Source: Bog-473 sp963753115
GTDB lineage: Bacteria > Actinomycetota > Acidimicrobiia > Acidimicrobiales > RAAP-2
DNA: 64,000 bases
NCBI GenBank assembly: GCA_963753115.1
Contig: CAVWBB010000008.1
Span: forward strand, 55,105 to 119,104
Direction of reading: 5' to 3'
Positions 39,556 through 47,740 of this stretch are shown here, piece by piece; within the stretch, counting starts at the first letter, position 1, and each line of letters begins with the position of its first letter. The notes beneath the pieces were generated by a model. That model was not told the DNA's origin, made no database searches, and was given only the letters and a program-made list of their open reading frames with translations. The translations under genes and the position numbers were made by a program.

Positions 39556-39869
39556 GGAAACAACGCTACGTGCCCCGAAGGCCAGTTTGGCCTCGCCTCG
39601 GAGGCGAGCGGCGGGGCAAACGGCCGTTTGTGCGAGCCAGGAGCGGCCCAGAGAGGGCCCGCCTCCTCTCCGGTTCGAAATGACCCAGCACCTCGATCCG
39701 ATCCCAAGCCAGGGCGCTCCAACCGCGGAGGCGCCTCCCCTGACCGGATTCCCGAGATGCCGTTTGTAAAGGTGTGGCCTACCGTGCACCGAGAGCGGCG
39801 GCGGGACATGCCGATCAGGCTGCGCTCCTCTCGACGCCCGGGTGCCGCCCGAGGCGAAAGGAGGAGGCC

Positions 39870-40955
39870 ATGACGAGGACCCGGCACGCAACCCTCGCGG
39901 CGCTCGGCCGGATCGCTGCTGCTGGCGCTGCCAGGCTCCTGGCGGTCGTCGCGGTGCTCGCCGTGGTGGCCGCTTCTGTCGTGATCCCCTCCGTCGTGAC
40001 CCCCTCCTTGGCCGGCGCCTCCAGCCGGAACCCAGCGCTCGGTGTGTACGCCGGTGCCGCCGACCCCCCTGCGGCGCAGACGTTCTCGGCCACCCTCGGC
40101 GCGCAGCCTCCGTTCGCCATGGATTTCCTCGACGGCTCGACCTGGCGCACGATCACGCAGAAGTGGCCCTACTCGCACTGGAAAGGCAAGGGCTACACGA
40201 TGATCTGGGGAGTCAACATGCTTCCCGACACGTACAAACCGAACACCGACCCGTCCCAATCCGGAGGGAGCTGTTACGGGCTCACGCGAGGAGCATCAGG
40301 CGCGTTCGACCACTACTTCACCACTGTCGCCACCAACATCGTGCAAGCAGGCTTTCCCATCTCGGTCATCCGGTTCGGGTGGGAGTTCAACGGCAACTGG
40401 TTCCCGTGGGCGGCCCAAGGTTGTGCATCCGCCTTCGTGCGGTACTGGGACCACATCGTGGCCACGATGCGCGCGGTCCCGGGCGCGAACTTCACCTTCG
40501 AGTGGAACCCGACCCGCGGAGATCTCGGTGTCGGCAACCTCGCCCAGTACTATCCCGGCAACAAAGACGTGGACGAAGTCGGTCTGGACGTCTACGACCT
40601 GGAGCAAGATCGCTACCCCGGAGCGCAGGCCGAGTTCCGACACATGCGCACCCAGAAGTACGGGCTGAACTGGCTGGCCACCTTCGCTGCCGCGCACCAC
40701 AAGACCATGGTCATCCCCGAATGGGGCCTTGGCTGGGGGACGTGCAGCGCCAGCGGGCAACGCATCACGACTCTGGGCGACCAGGTCTGCGGCGGCGACA
40801 ACGGCCCGTGGATCACGTTGATGGCACGGTGGATGACGGCGCACAACGTGGTCGAGGCGACCTACTGGGACTTCAGCACCTCCACCGTGCGCAAGGGCCG
40901 CAACCCGCTGACCGCGAAGGCATTGATCGCACACTTCGTGACACCCGCGGGCTGA
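39870..40955 (+). CDS. Secreted glycoside hydrolase, GH26-like
   Basis: 361 residues with an AGGAGG site before ATG 39870. An N-terminal signal peptide (LLAVVAVLAVVAASVVIPSVV, then Ala-rich) precedes a TIM-barrel. IRFGWEFNGNWFPW contains the likely acid/base (E172) and MVIPEWGLGWG the nucleophile (E284), matching GH26 beta-mannanase/lichenase layout. GVYAGAADP and VDEVGLDVYD are other conserved spots. It probably trims an external mannan or mixed-linkage glucan. The genes on both sides are not obviously related. Confidence 0.75.
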   Translation: MTRTRHATLAALGRIAAAGAARLLAVVAVLAVVAASVVIPSVVTPSLAGASSRNPALGVYAGAADPPAAQTFSATLGAQPPFAMDFLDGSTWRTITQKWPYSHWKGKGYTMIWGVNMLPDTYKPNTDPSQSGGSCYGLTRGASGAFDHYFTTVATNIVQAGFPISVIRFGWEFNGNWFPWAAQGCASAFVRYWDHIVATMRAVPGANFTFEWNPTRGDLGVGNLAQYYPGNKDVDEVGLDVYDLEQDRYPGAQAEFRHMRTQKYGLNWLATFAAAHHKTMVIPEWGLGWGTCSASGQRITTLGDQVCGGDNGPWITLMARWMTAHNVVEATYWDFSTSTVRKGRNPLTAKALIAHFVTPAG

Positions 40956-41167
40956 CGCACGTCCTCACCCTCGGGCGTCGATGCGGTCGAGTACGGCAAC
41001 GTCGGCGCGATCCTTCCGATCGGACACGGGGTCCTCGATGCCGCGGCGGGTACGTGACCTGGGCCACGCCTGAGCGCGAGTGTGCATCCACCTCGCTGGA
41101 CGCAACGCCAATGCTGATCGCATTTCCCAGGAGTAGTCTGCGGAGAACTTGGACCAAGGAGGACATC
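40956..41167. other. Intergenic region
   Basis: 212 bases between the GH26-like hydrolase and a VOC gene. I see no RNA gene or conserved reading frame. AAGGAGG near its end is the ribosome site of the next gene. Confidence 0.4.
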
Positions 41168-41563
41168 GTGCCCGAATTTCCCGGCGTGACCCACGTCGCA
41201 CTGACGGTCAAGGATCTCGATCGGAGCCGTCCGTGGTACCAGACCCTCATCGGAAGTCCTCCGGTGATCGACGAGGACACGGGTCCGTTCCGCCACGTGG
41301 TGTGGCTCCTGGGTGGCCAGACGCTGGTGGGATTGCACCAGTTCCCTGATCCGCACGGTTCGGATCCCTTCGATGAGCGTCGGCCGGGCCTGGACCACCT
41401 CGCATTCGCCTGCGCCAACCGTGCCGAGCTCGAGCAGTGGGAGTCGAAGCTCAACGAGCTGGGCATCGAGAATGGCGGCGTTGTCGACGCCCCGTACGGT
41501 TCGGGGCTCTCCTTCCGTGACCCGGACAACATCGCCTTGGAGTTCTTCGCTCCGCCAGGCTAA
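41168..41563 (+). CDS. VOC-family protein
   Basis: 131-residue glyoxalase/dioxygenase-like protein with FPGVTHVALTVKDLDRSRPWYQTLIG, a PGLDHLAFACANRAELEQW middle and a C-terminal SFRDPDNIALEFFAPPG. His and Glu in these positions bind the metal in the superfamily. AAGGAGG sits 4 bases before GTG 41168. The single domain is the 4-helix, 8-strand paired fold. The substrate is unknown. Confidence 0.8.
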   Translation: MPEFPGVTHVALTVKDLDRSRPWYQTLIGSPPVIDEDTGPFRHVVWLLGGQTLVGLHQFPDPHGSDPFDERRPGLDHLAFACANRAELEQWESKLNELGIENGGVVDAPYGSGLSFRDPDNIALEFFAPPG

Positions 41564-41570
41564 GGCGTTG

Positions 41571-41960
41571 TCACTCCGCCGCGTCGCTTCCGCCGAGCGT
41601 CGCCGTCAAGCCGTCGACATCGGCGACGGTCACGGTGAGCGCCGAATGGCCCCGCCGCCCGACCGGACCTTGCACCTTCTCGGCGAAGTGGATGCAGACA
41701 CCTGCATCGCGGTTCGTTCCGAACGTCAGCCCATCATCGGCTCGGGACATCCGAACCCCGCACGCCGTCCACCAGCGGTAGTGGCGCGTGACGTGTGCAC
41801 CCGTGATGTTCTCCATCGGTGTCGCCAGGCTGACGAATCCGAAGGTTGCGAGGAATGACCCGTCATCGGTGAGGGTGACGCCGTCCCTCGATGGCCGCAG
41901 GAGGAAGGGCAACAGCACCGGAAGGAAGCGATTGTCGACCTCGTAGGGGAAGTAGGTCAC
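41571..41960 (-). CDS. Conserved hypothetical protein
   Basis: 129 residues of a small protein that I have seen as conserved among actinobacteria without a known role: TYFPYEVDNRFLP, RPSRDGVTLTDDGSFLATFGF, TGAHVTRHYRWWTACGVRMSRADDGLTFGTN, and CIHFAEKV. It has no membrane or signal segment. Start GTG 41960 overlaps the stop of the ClpN-like gene (GTGA), so the two are likely co-expressed. Confidence 0.65.
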   Translation of the reverse strand: MTYFPYEVDNRFLPVLLPFLLRPSRDGVTLTDDGSFLATFGFVSLATPMENITGAHVTRHYRWWTACGVRMSRADDGLTFGTNRDAGVCIHFAEKVQGPVGRRGHSALTVTVADVDGLTATLGGSDAAE

Positions 41961-42613
41961 CCGAACATGTCCAGCGTGGTCCCGCAGCGCACGCAGTACA
42001 CGACGGTCATCGTCACCGGCTCCGCGTCCACCTCGTCAGGCGGCACAACCACTCTGCGGAGTCGGGCTGTCTCGCTAATGTCCGCGCGACATCGTGGACA
42101 ACACGGCTCCCGGGCCGGCGGCTGCTCTGTTGACGAGTCCGGTTCATTCGCCCTCATGACGCGGGAGGAACCCTCTTGGCCACCGGACATGATCCTGATC
42201 ACCTCCTGGCGCACCCGCGCCAGGTCCGCTCCGAGGTTGACGAGCACAGTGGCGGCCACCCCATCGCCCTCGCGCACGAGCCCAAGCAGGATGTGCTCCG
42301 TGCCGATGTAACTGTGGTTCATCTGGAGGGCTTCTCGCAGCGAGAGCTCGAGGACCTTCTTGGCACGGGGGGTGAAGGGCGGCGACCCGCTCGGCGCTGT
42401 GCCGGCGAGACCGATCACCGATTCGACCTCCTCACGAGCGGCTTCGAGGGAGATCCCCAGTTCCCGGAGCGCCTCAGCACCGAGGCCGTCGCCCTCCCGG
42501 AGAAGCCCGAGCAGGATGTGCTCCGTGCCGATGAAGCTGTGGTTGAGCAGGCGGGCTTCTTCCTGGGCGTAGGTCAGCACCCTCCGTGCCCGGTCAGTGA
42601 AACGTTCGAACAC
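41957..42613 (-). CDS. ClpC-type N-domain protein with zinc ribbon, no ATPase
   Basis: 218 residues. Two ClpN repeats make up residues ~1-150: MFERFTDRARRVLTYAQEEARLLNHSFIGTEHILLGLL and FTPRAKKVLELSLREALQMNHSYIGTEHILLGL, each with the EHILLGL adaptor-binding face. The AAA+ modules of ClpC are absent. The C-terminal CCPRCRAD plus VYCVRCGTT is a zinc ribbon. It could be a regulator or adaptor for Clp substrates rather than an unfoldase. The end overlaps a conserved hypothetical gene. Confidence 0.8.
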   Translation of the reverse strand: MFERFTDRARRVLTYAQEEARLLNHSFIGTEHILLGLLREGDGLGAEALRELGISLEAAREEVESVIGLAGTAPSGSPPFTPRAKKVLELSLREALQMNHSYIGTEHILLGLVREGDGVAATVLVNLGADLARVRQEVIRIMSGGQEGSSRVMRANEPDSSTEQPPAREPCCPRCRADISETARLRRVVVPPDEVDAEPVTMTVVYCVRCGTTLDMFG

Positions 42614-42662
42614 CTTGGCCAGGCTACTGCGCTGGTCACCGCGTTCCAGCTGGAGCCAGGGT

Positions 42663-43821
42663 TCAACGTGGGGCGCGGGGCATGCCCAGGCCGATCATGG
42701 CGATGATGTCGCGCTGGATCTCGTTGGTCCCGCCCCCGAAGGTGAAGATGGTCTGGCTCCGCGCCTGCTGCTCCAAGCGGCCACGCAGGACGGCAGCGGG
42801 CGAGTCCTCCGTCAGGTAGCCCGCTTGACCGACGACTTCGAGCAGGAGCCCGTAGACCTCGAGGGCGAGCTCCGTTCCGTACACTTTGGTGGCTGACGCA
42901 TCGGCCGGGTTCAATCCCTTGTCAGCTGCCCACGCCACCTTCCAGTTGAAGAGCTTGAGCACTTCCACCTTTGCGTGCGCTCTGGCCAGGAGTACCTGCA
43001 CCCACTCGCGATCGATGACCTTGCACCCGTCCGGCGTCTCGGTGCTCCTGCGCCCACCGGCGTACGTCGGTGAGGCTTCTGAGCAAGCCCGAAGCCGGAC
43101 AGATCGCCACCCGCTCGTGATTGAGTTGGTTGGTGATCAGCTTCCAACCCTGGTTCTCCGCACCGACCAGATTCCCGACTGGGACTCTGACGTCCTCGTA
43201 GAACGTGGAGCTCGTGATGTCGCCCACGATGGTGGCCAATGGCGTCCAGTGAAACCCGGGAGCGTCGACGGGAACGATGAAGACCGAGAGGCCCTTGTGC
43301 TTTGGTGCGTCGGGGTCGGTCCGAGCGGCCAGCCAGATGTAGTCGGCATACTGGATCGCGCTGGTGAAGATCTTCTGGCCGTTGATCACGTATTCATCGC
43401 CGTCGCGCACGGCTCGAGTCTTGAGTGAGGCCAGGTCGGTGCCTGCCGACGGTTCCGTGTAGCCGATGGAGAAGTGGACCTCACCCCCGAGGATGCCGGG
43501 CAGCAGCCTCCGCTTCTGTTCGTCGGTCCCCAATGCCATCAGCGTCGGACCGACGCTGTTCAAGGTGAGGAGCGGAAGCGGTACACCCGCCCAATGGGAC
43601 TCCTCGACGAAGATCATCTGATCGATGGGTCCCCTGGCCTGCCCTCCGTACTCGAGGGGCCACCCGATCCCGAGCCAACCGTCCTCGCCCATCCGCCGGA
43701 TGTAGCGGAGGTACGACGGCTCGTCGTCGGTCGTGCTCTCGACGTCTTCGACCAGGTTCTCGAAATACTGGCGGAGCTGGCACTGCAGGCTCCGTTGTTC
43801 TTCCGTGAATTCCAGGTACAC
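42663..43821 (-). CDS. Acyl-CoA dehydrogenase (frameshifted)
   Basis: FAD-dependent dehydrogenase oxidising an acyl-CoA to the 2-enoyl-CoA. Helical N-terminal domain from MYLEFTEEQRSLQCQLRQYF, middle beta domain with YTEPSAGTDLASLKTRAVRDGDEYVINGQKIFTS (given piecewise; residues ~125-165), and helical C-terminal domain ending FTFGGGTNEIQRDIIAMIGLGMPRAPR. The break is at 43041-43042 (one base in GG); the middle reads QEHRDAGRV in one frame and ETPDGCKVIDREWVQVLL in the other. Repaired length is about 385. The substrate chain length is unknown. Confidence 0.82.
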
Positions 43822-43954
43822 GTGTCCTCCGGTCGATCTCTTCTCCGGTGGGCATTATCGCCGGATCAGCGGGGAGTCTGCAGAGGGGTGGGCTCGCTCA
43901 TCGTGGACGACTGGGCGGCAGGCACGTCGGGAGCACCGAGGCTCAGATCCAGTC

Positions 43955-45046
43955 CTACTGAACGCCGTTGAGCCCGCCGATTCCGAGCGACCCATCGCCG
44001 ACGTCGGCCGGTTCCACCGGACCCGCCTGTCCGGATGAGACGTCTCCATCACCTACCGAAGCCACCTCGTCGGTTCCGATGGGCAGTGGTGGAGGATCGT
44101 CGAGGAAGTCCCCCGTGGGGACAAAGAACAATGTGCCCGTCACCGCGGTGGAGAAGTCGAGGATCCGGTCGTAGTTCCCGGGCGGATCCCCGATGAACAT
44201 GTGCTGGAGCATCAGCTCGGTGACCGAGGGCGTGGAGGCGTACCCGATGAAGTACGTGCCGAATTCCTCGGCGCCCAACGATCCGAAAGGCATGTTCTCC
44301 CGCAGGATCTGACGCTGGGTGCCATCGGGTTCGACGATTGTGTTCAGCGCGACGTGCGAATTCGAAGGCTTGACGTCGTCGTCCATCTCGACGTTGGAAA
44401 GCTTGGCGCGTCCGATGACCCGCTCCTGCTCCTCCACCGTCAATGCGTTCCAGGCGGCCATGTCGTGGAGGTACTTCTGGACAATGACGTAGCTCCCACC
44501 AGCGAACGCCGCGTCCTCGGCCCCGATGGTCACGGCCGCATCAGCGGCGGATCCGGTCGGATTCTCGGTCCCGTCGACAAAGCCGAGCAGATCGCGCTCG
44601 TCGAAGTACTTGAAACCGTGGATCTCGTCGATCACCTTGGCGGCTCCGGCCAGACGTCCGACGACGAGGGAAGCCAGCTCCCAACAAAGGTCCATGGTCG
44701 CCGCCCTGATGTGGAACACGAGATCACCTGGGGTCGAGACAGCACGGTGCCGGTCGCCCTCCAAGGCCTCGAAGGGATGGAGCTCGGCTGGGCGGGGTCC
44801 CGTGAACAACCGGTCCCAGGCCGCCGAACCGACTCCGGCCACGACAGCCAATCCACCGTCGGGGGCACGGAACGACACCGTTCGAGCCAGACCCGAGAGG
44901 TCAGTCAGCAGGTCGTATGCGTCCGACTCGCCGCCCGCCTCGATCTCCAGGACGAGGATGACCGCGCTGGCGGTGAGAGGGGTGAGCACGGGCTGCGCAA
45001 CCGGTGGTCCGGCGACGGCAGCCGGAGCTTGTGCGACGTTTGCCAT
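43955..45046 (-). CDS. Dye-decolorizing peroxidase with encapsulin-type C-terminal tail
   Basis: 363-residue heme peroxidase. GFVDGTEN (D158 in residues 155-162) is the DyP signature; H231 in SHVAL is the proximal heme ligand and R249 in ILREN the distal arginine. After the peroxidase fold a ~35-residue linker rich in Pro and Gly ends in DGSLGIGGLNGVQ (residues 351-363), which matches the G-S-L-x-I-G-x-L cargo-loading peptides that load DyP into encapsulin shells. GGAGAA lies before ATG 45046. No shell protein gene is visible next to it, although the two are often adjacent. Confidence 0.9.
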   Translation of the reverse strand: MANVAQAPAAVAGPPVAQPVLTPLTASAVILVLEIEAGGESDAYDLLTDLSGLARTVSFRAPDGGLAVVAGVGSAAWDRLFTGPRPAELHPFEALEGDRHRAVSTPGDLVFHIRAATMDLCWELASLVVGRLAGAAKVIDEIHGFKYFDERDLLGFVDGTENPTGSAADAAVTIGAEDAAFAGGSYVIVQKYLHDMAAWNALTVEEQERVIGRAKLSNVEMDDDVKPSNSHVALNTIVEPDGTQRQILRENMPFGSLGAEEFGTYFIGYASTPSVTELMLQHMFIGDPPGNYDRILDFSTAVTGTLFFVPTGDFLDDPPPLPIGTDEVASVGDGDVSSGQAGPVEPADVGDGSLGIGGLNGVQ

Positions 45047-45159
45047 GGCAATTCTCCTGCGTCAGATGTCCTCAGGCGAGTGCCGGCACGACGCACCCAG
45101 CCTCACTCGTGGCCGAGCGTAGCGGTGCACTGCGGCCTTTGGAGTACCACAGACAAGGC

Positions 45160-46380
45160 TCAGCGGGTCGCATGGGACAGCGCCACCACGCTCGGAAAGG
45201 CTGCACCGAGACCGGTAAGGCCGGCGGTCGACGGGTCGAATCCGAACACATGGCGAAGCTGGGCTGTGACCGCCTGCCGAATGACGGGCCATGCCAGAGG
45301 TGGTGCCAGATCTGGCGGATTGCACCCGTCGGAAGCCAGGGGCACAAGGGATGCCGGGACAGGCACGTGGAGGACGGCGGCAATGGACAGCAGCCCACCC
45401 TGCGAGGAGCCGATCTCACACAGGTCCGCGAACACCAGGTGACCGGCGCCCCGGAGAAGAATCAGACGCTTTGGACGATGCAGGCGCCCATACGCCGTGA
45501 TGATGCTCTTGTCGTTCACGACGTGGTCCGAGGTTCCCGACATCAGCATTCCGGGCTGGTGCGGGACAACACTCCCCGGACCCTGGCTCTTCTGGCCAAA
45601 CGAGCCGACAGTGGCCCCTGCCAAGCCGACAAACGTCGTGACCTGGGGGTCGGTCGCGGCCAGCGCCTCGACGGCTGCACCCCCGGCCGAGTGCCCCACG
45701 GCGCCGATGAGGCGCATGTCCACGTGGTGGTACAGCGGGCTCGACGATGTCGCGTTCTCGGATCTCATGAGTGAGATCGTCGCTTTGAGGTCCGCCACAT
45801 CGGTCGTCTTGGTGGTTGCCGCGGTCGGGCCGCCAAGGACCTCGGTCAAGTCCCGGCTGAAGTGGTCGGGCGCGGCCACCACGAACCCCCACGACGCGAG
45901 ATCGGCAGTGAGGAAGGTCGACTGATCGCGAAATCCGGCGTACCCGTGGCTGAACACGACCAGCGGATACCGGCCGGGCGCCGTGGGGACTCCCGCAACA
46001 CCTCCGCTCGGGTAGCTCACCGAGTAGCCGACGGGAATCAGCTTCTTCAACGAGGGCGGCAGCCAGCTGGCAATGTCGTACCGGGCCTTGGGCTTGCCCC
46101 GCACACTCGCCGGAGTGGCGGGATACCAGACCTCGACCGGCGCGCCGTCCGTCGACAAGGTCAGCGTTGTCTCCCCGACCCCGAGTGGGCCAGTCATGCT
46201 GAAGCTCTTCGGGCCTACTCGCACGGTCGGCACCGTGTCACCGCGCACGACCTTGGTCGACACCCCAGGAACTCCCTGCGCCGCTTGAGCCGACGGCATT
46301 GCGGCGAGTCCCGCCAGGACCACCGCGGCCGAGGACAAGACGACGTTCCGCATGACGACCCTGACCCAGCGGATCTTCAC
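45160..46380 (-). CDS. Secreted alpha/beta hydrolase, lipase/PAF-acetylhydrolase-like
   Basis: 406 residues with a signal peptide (VVLSSAAVVLAGLAAMPSAQA) and a long N-terminal extension, then VVFSHGYAGFRDQSTFL (oxyanion strand), AAPDHFSRDL, the elbow LIGAVGHSAGGAAVEAL with the Ser nucleophile, GTSDHVV (acid) and RGAGHLVFADLCEIG (His). The layout matches the platelet-activating-factor acetylhydrolase/chlorophyllase-like group. It probably cleaves external esters. GTG 46380 or the ATG near codon 10 may be the true start. Confidence 0.78.
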   Translation of the reverse strand: MKIRWVRVVMRNVVLSSAAVVLAGLAAMPSAQAAQGVPGVSTKVVRGDTVPTVRVGPKSFSMTGPLGVGETTLTLSTDGAPVEVWYPATPASVRGKPKARYDIASWLPPSLKKLIPVGYSVSYPSGGVAGVPTAPGRYPLVVFSHGYAGFRDQSTFLTADLASWGFVVAAPDHFSRDLTEVLGGPTAATTKTTDVADLKATISLMRSENATSSSPLYHHVDMRLIGAVGHSAGGAAVEALAATDPQVTTFVGLAGATVGSFGQKSQGPGSVVPHQPGMLMSGTSDHVVNDKSIITAYGRLHRPKRLILLRGAGHLVFADLCEIGSSQGGLLSIAAVLHVPVPASLVPLASDGCNPPDLAPPLAWPVIRQAVTAQLRHVFGFDPSTAGLTGLGAAFPSVVALSHATR

Positions 46381-46659
46381 AGTGGCCCCTCCCCTCCCGT
46401 TGACTTCGTCGGATCAAAGACGCTACGGCACCGGACGCGTGTTCGGAATGATCCTGACGAAGCCGAAACCCCGAGGCCGTCGCTCCAAACCCTGTGTACC
46501 ATTCAGCTGACGACGATGCAGAGCGGAGAGCAACCGCCACGAAGGTTGGACGCTGAATCCTGCCCATCGAATGGAACGTCTTGGCGAGGTCAGACCGATG
46601 ACAACAGCGACTCAACCGAGTGAGCACCTGTCGACGATCTTCGGTTGGGGGACCCAGGA
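46381..46659. other. Intergenic region
   Basis: About 280 bases between the secreted hydrolase and a glycosyltransferase on the opposite strand. GGGGGA at 46647-46652 is the ribosome site for TTG 46660. No other element was recognised. Confidence 0.4.
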
Positions 46660-47721
46660 TTGGTAACGCCGACGCGACCGCGGGCTCTCTTGCTGTCACA
46701 CAGCCTGTCGGGGTACTACGCGGCAGGAGTACGCGCGCTGACAGAGCGTGCCGACGTCACCCTTTTGGCTCGCCCACCGGACCCGCTGGCTCCATTCGAC
46801 TATGCGAAGCTCGACCTCAACGGCGCCGAGATGCAGGTCGAAGCGTGGCCGTGGCCATTTGCGTTGCTCGAGGAGCTCGTGGAGCGCACCAAACCGGATC
46901 TCGTCTACAGCTGGGCGCAATCGCCAGCGGTGTGGCGTGCGCTGCGCCGGGCCCGAGTGCGCCATCACAGCGTTTCCGTGATGTTCACCGACGGCTGCTG
47001 GACTGGCAGCTCACGTCAGCGTGCGCTGCAGATCGGGTTCCCGTTCATACGGCGCTACGCCTTCGACAATGCCTTCGTGCCGGGCGTTCGCGGCGCGGAA
47101 TTCGCACACCGGATCGGCTTTTCCCGGGCGAGTGTGCTCACAGGGGTCTTCACGGACGACATCACCCGCTTCGCCGCAAACGGCGAGGGCAGCGATGCGC
47201 GCTGGACCGATCCCAAGATCCTCTTTGTCGGCCGCCTGGTGCCGGAGAAGGGCACGGATATCTTGGCGGAGGGGTACCGGCGCTACCGGGACAGCGTCGC
47301 GCGCCCCTGGCCACTGCACGTGGTCGGCCGTGGCCCTTTTGACGGTGGGCTGCGGGAGCTGTCGGGCGTCACTGTCGACGACTTCGTTCAGCCGGACGAG
47401 CTTCCTCGCATCTTCGCCGGGGCTGGGGCCTTCGTCCTCCCCAGCCGGTTCGACTCATGGGGAATGGTCGTGTTGGACGCCTGTGCCGCCGGTCTCCCGG
47501 TCGTGGTCTCTGACGGATGCGGCGCGGCGGACGATCTGGTCAGCCCGGCCAATGGATTCACTGTGCCCGCTGGCGACGCAGCCAGACTGGCACAGGCACT
47601 GACGACGCTCACAGGAGCGGACGCCGTTCAGCGCAGGGAGTGGGGACGGAGCAGTGCCGAGAAGGCCTCCGCCTACGAGCCGAAACGCTGGGCCGAGACG
47701 CTGCTTTCGGTCTGTCGTTGA
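46660..47721 (+). CDS. Glycosyltransferase family 4 (GT-B)
   Basis: 353-residue GT-B transferase. The donor half carries KILFVGRLVPEKGTDILAEGYR, LHVVGRGPFDGGL, DFVQPDELPRIFAGAGAFVLPSRFDSWGMVVLDACAAGLPVVVSDGCGA with the EX7E-like region (FDSWG...LDACAAG). The acceptor half starts ALLLSHSLSGYYAAGVRALTE. TTG 46660 is selected for the purine-rich GGGGGA about 7 bases before it; TTG 46645 is also in frame. It ends next to lipBA on the other strand. The donor and acceptor sugars are unknown. Confidence 0.85.
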   Translation: MVTPTRPRALLLSHSLSGYYAAGVRALTERADVTLLARPPDPLAPFDYAKLDLNGAEMQVEAWPWPFALLEELVERTKPDLVYSWAQSPAVWRALRRARVRHHSVSVMFTDGCWTGSSRQRALQIGFPFIRRYAFDNAFVPGVRGAEFAHRIGFSRASVLTGVFTDDITRFAANGEGSDARWTDPKILFVGRLVPEKGTDILAEGYRRYRDSVARPWPLHVVGRGPFDGGLRELSGVTVDDFVQPDELPRIFAGAGAFVLPSRFDSWGMVVLDACAAGLPVVVSDGCGAADDLVSPANGFTVPAGDAARLAQALTTLTGADAVQRREWGRSSAEKASAYEPKRWAETLLSVCR

Positions 47722-47740
47722 ATGCTCGCGCTCGCCGTCC

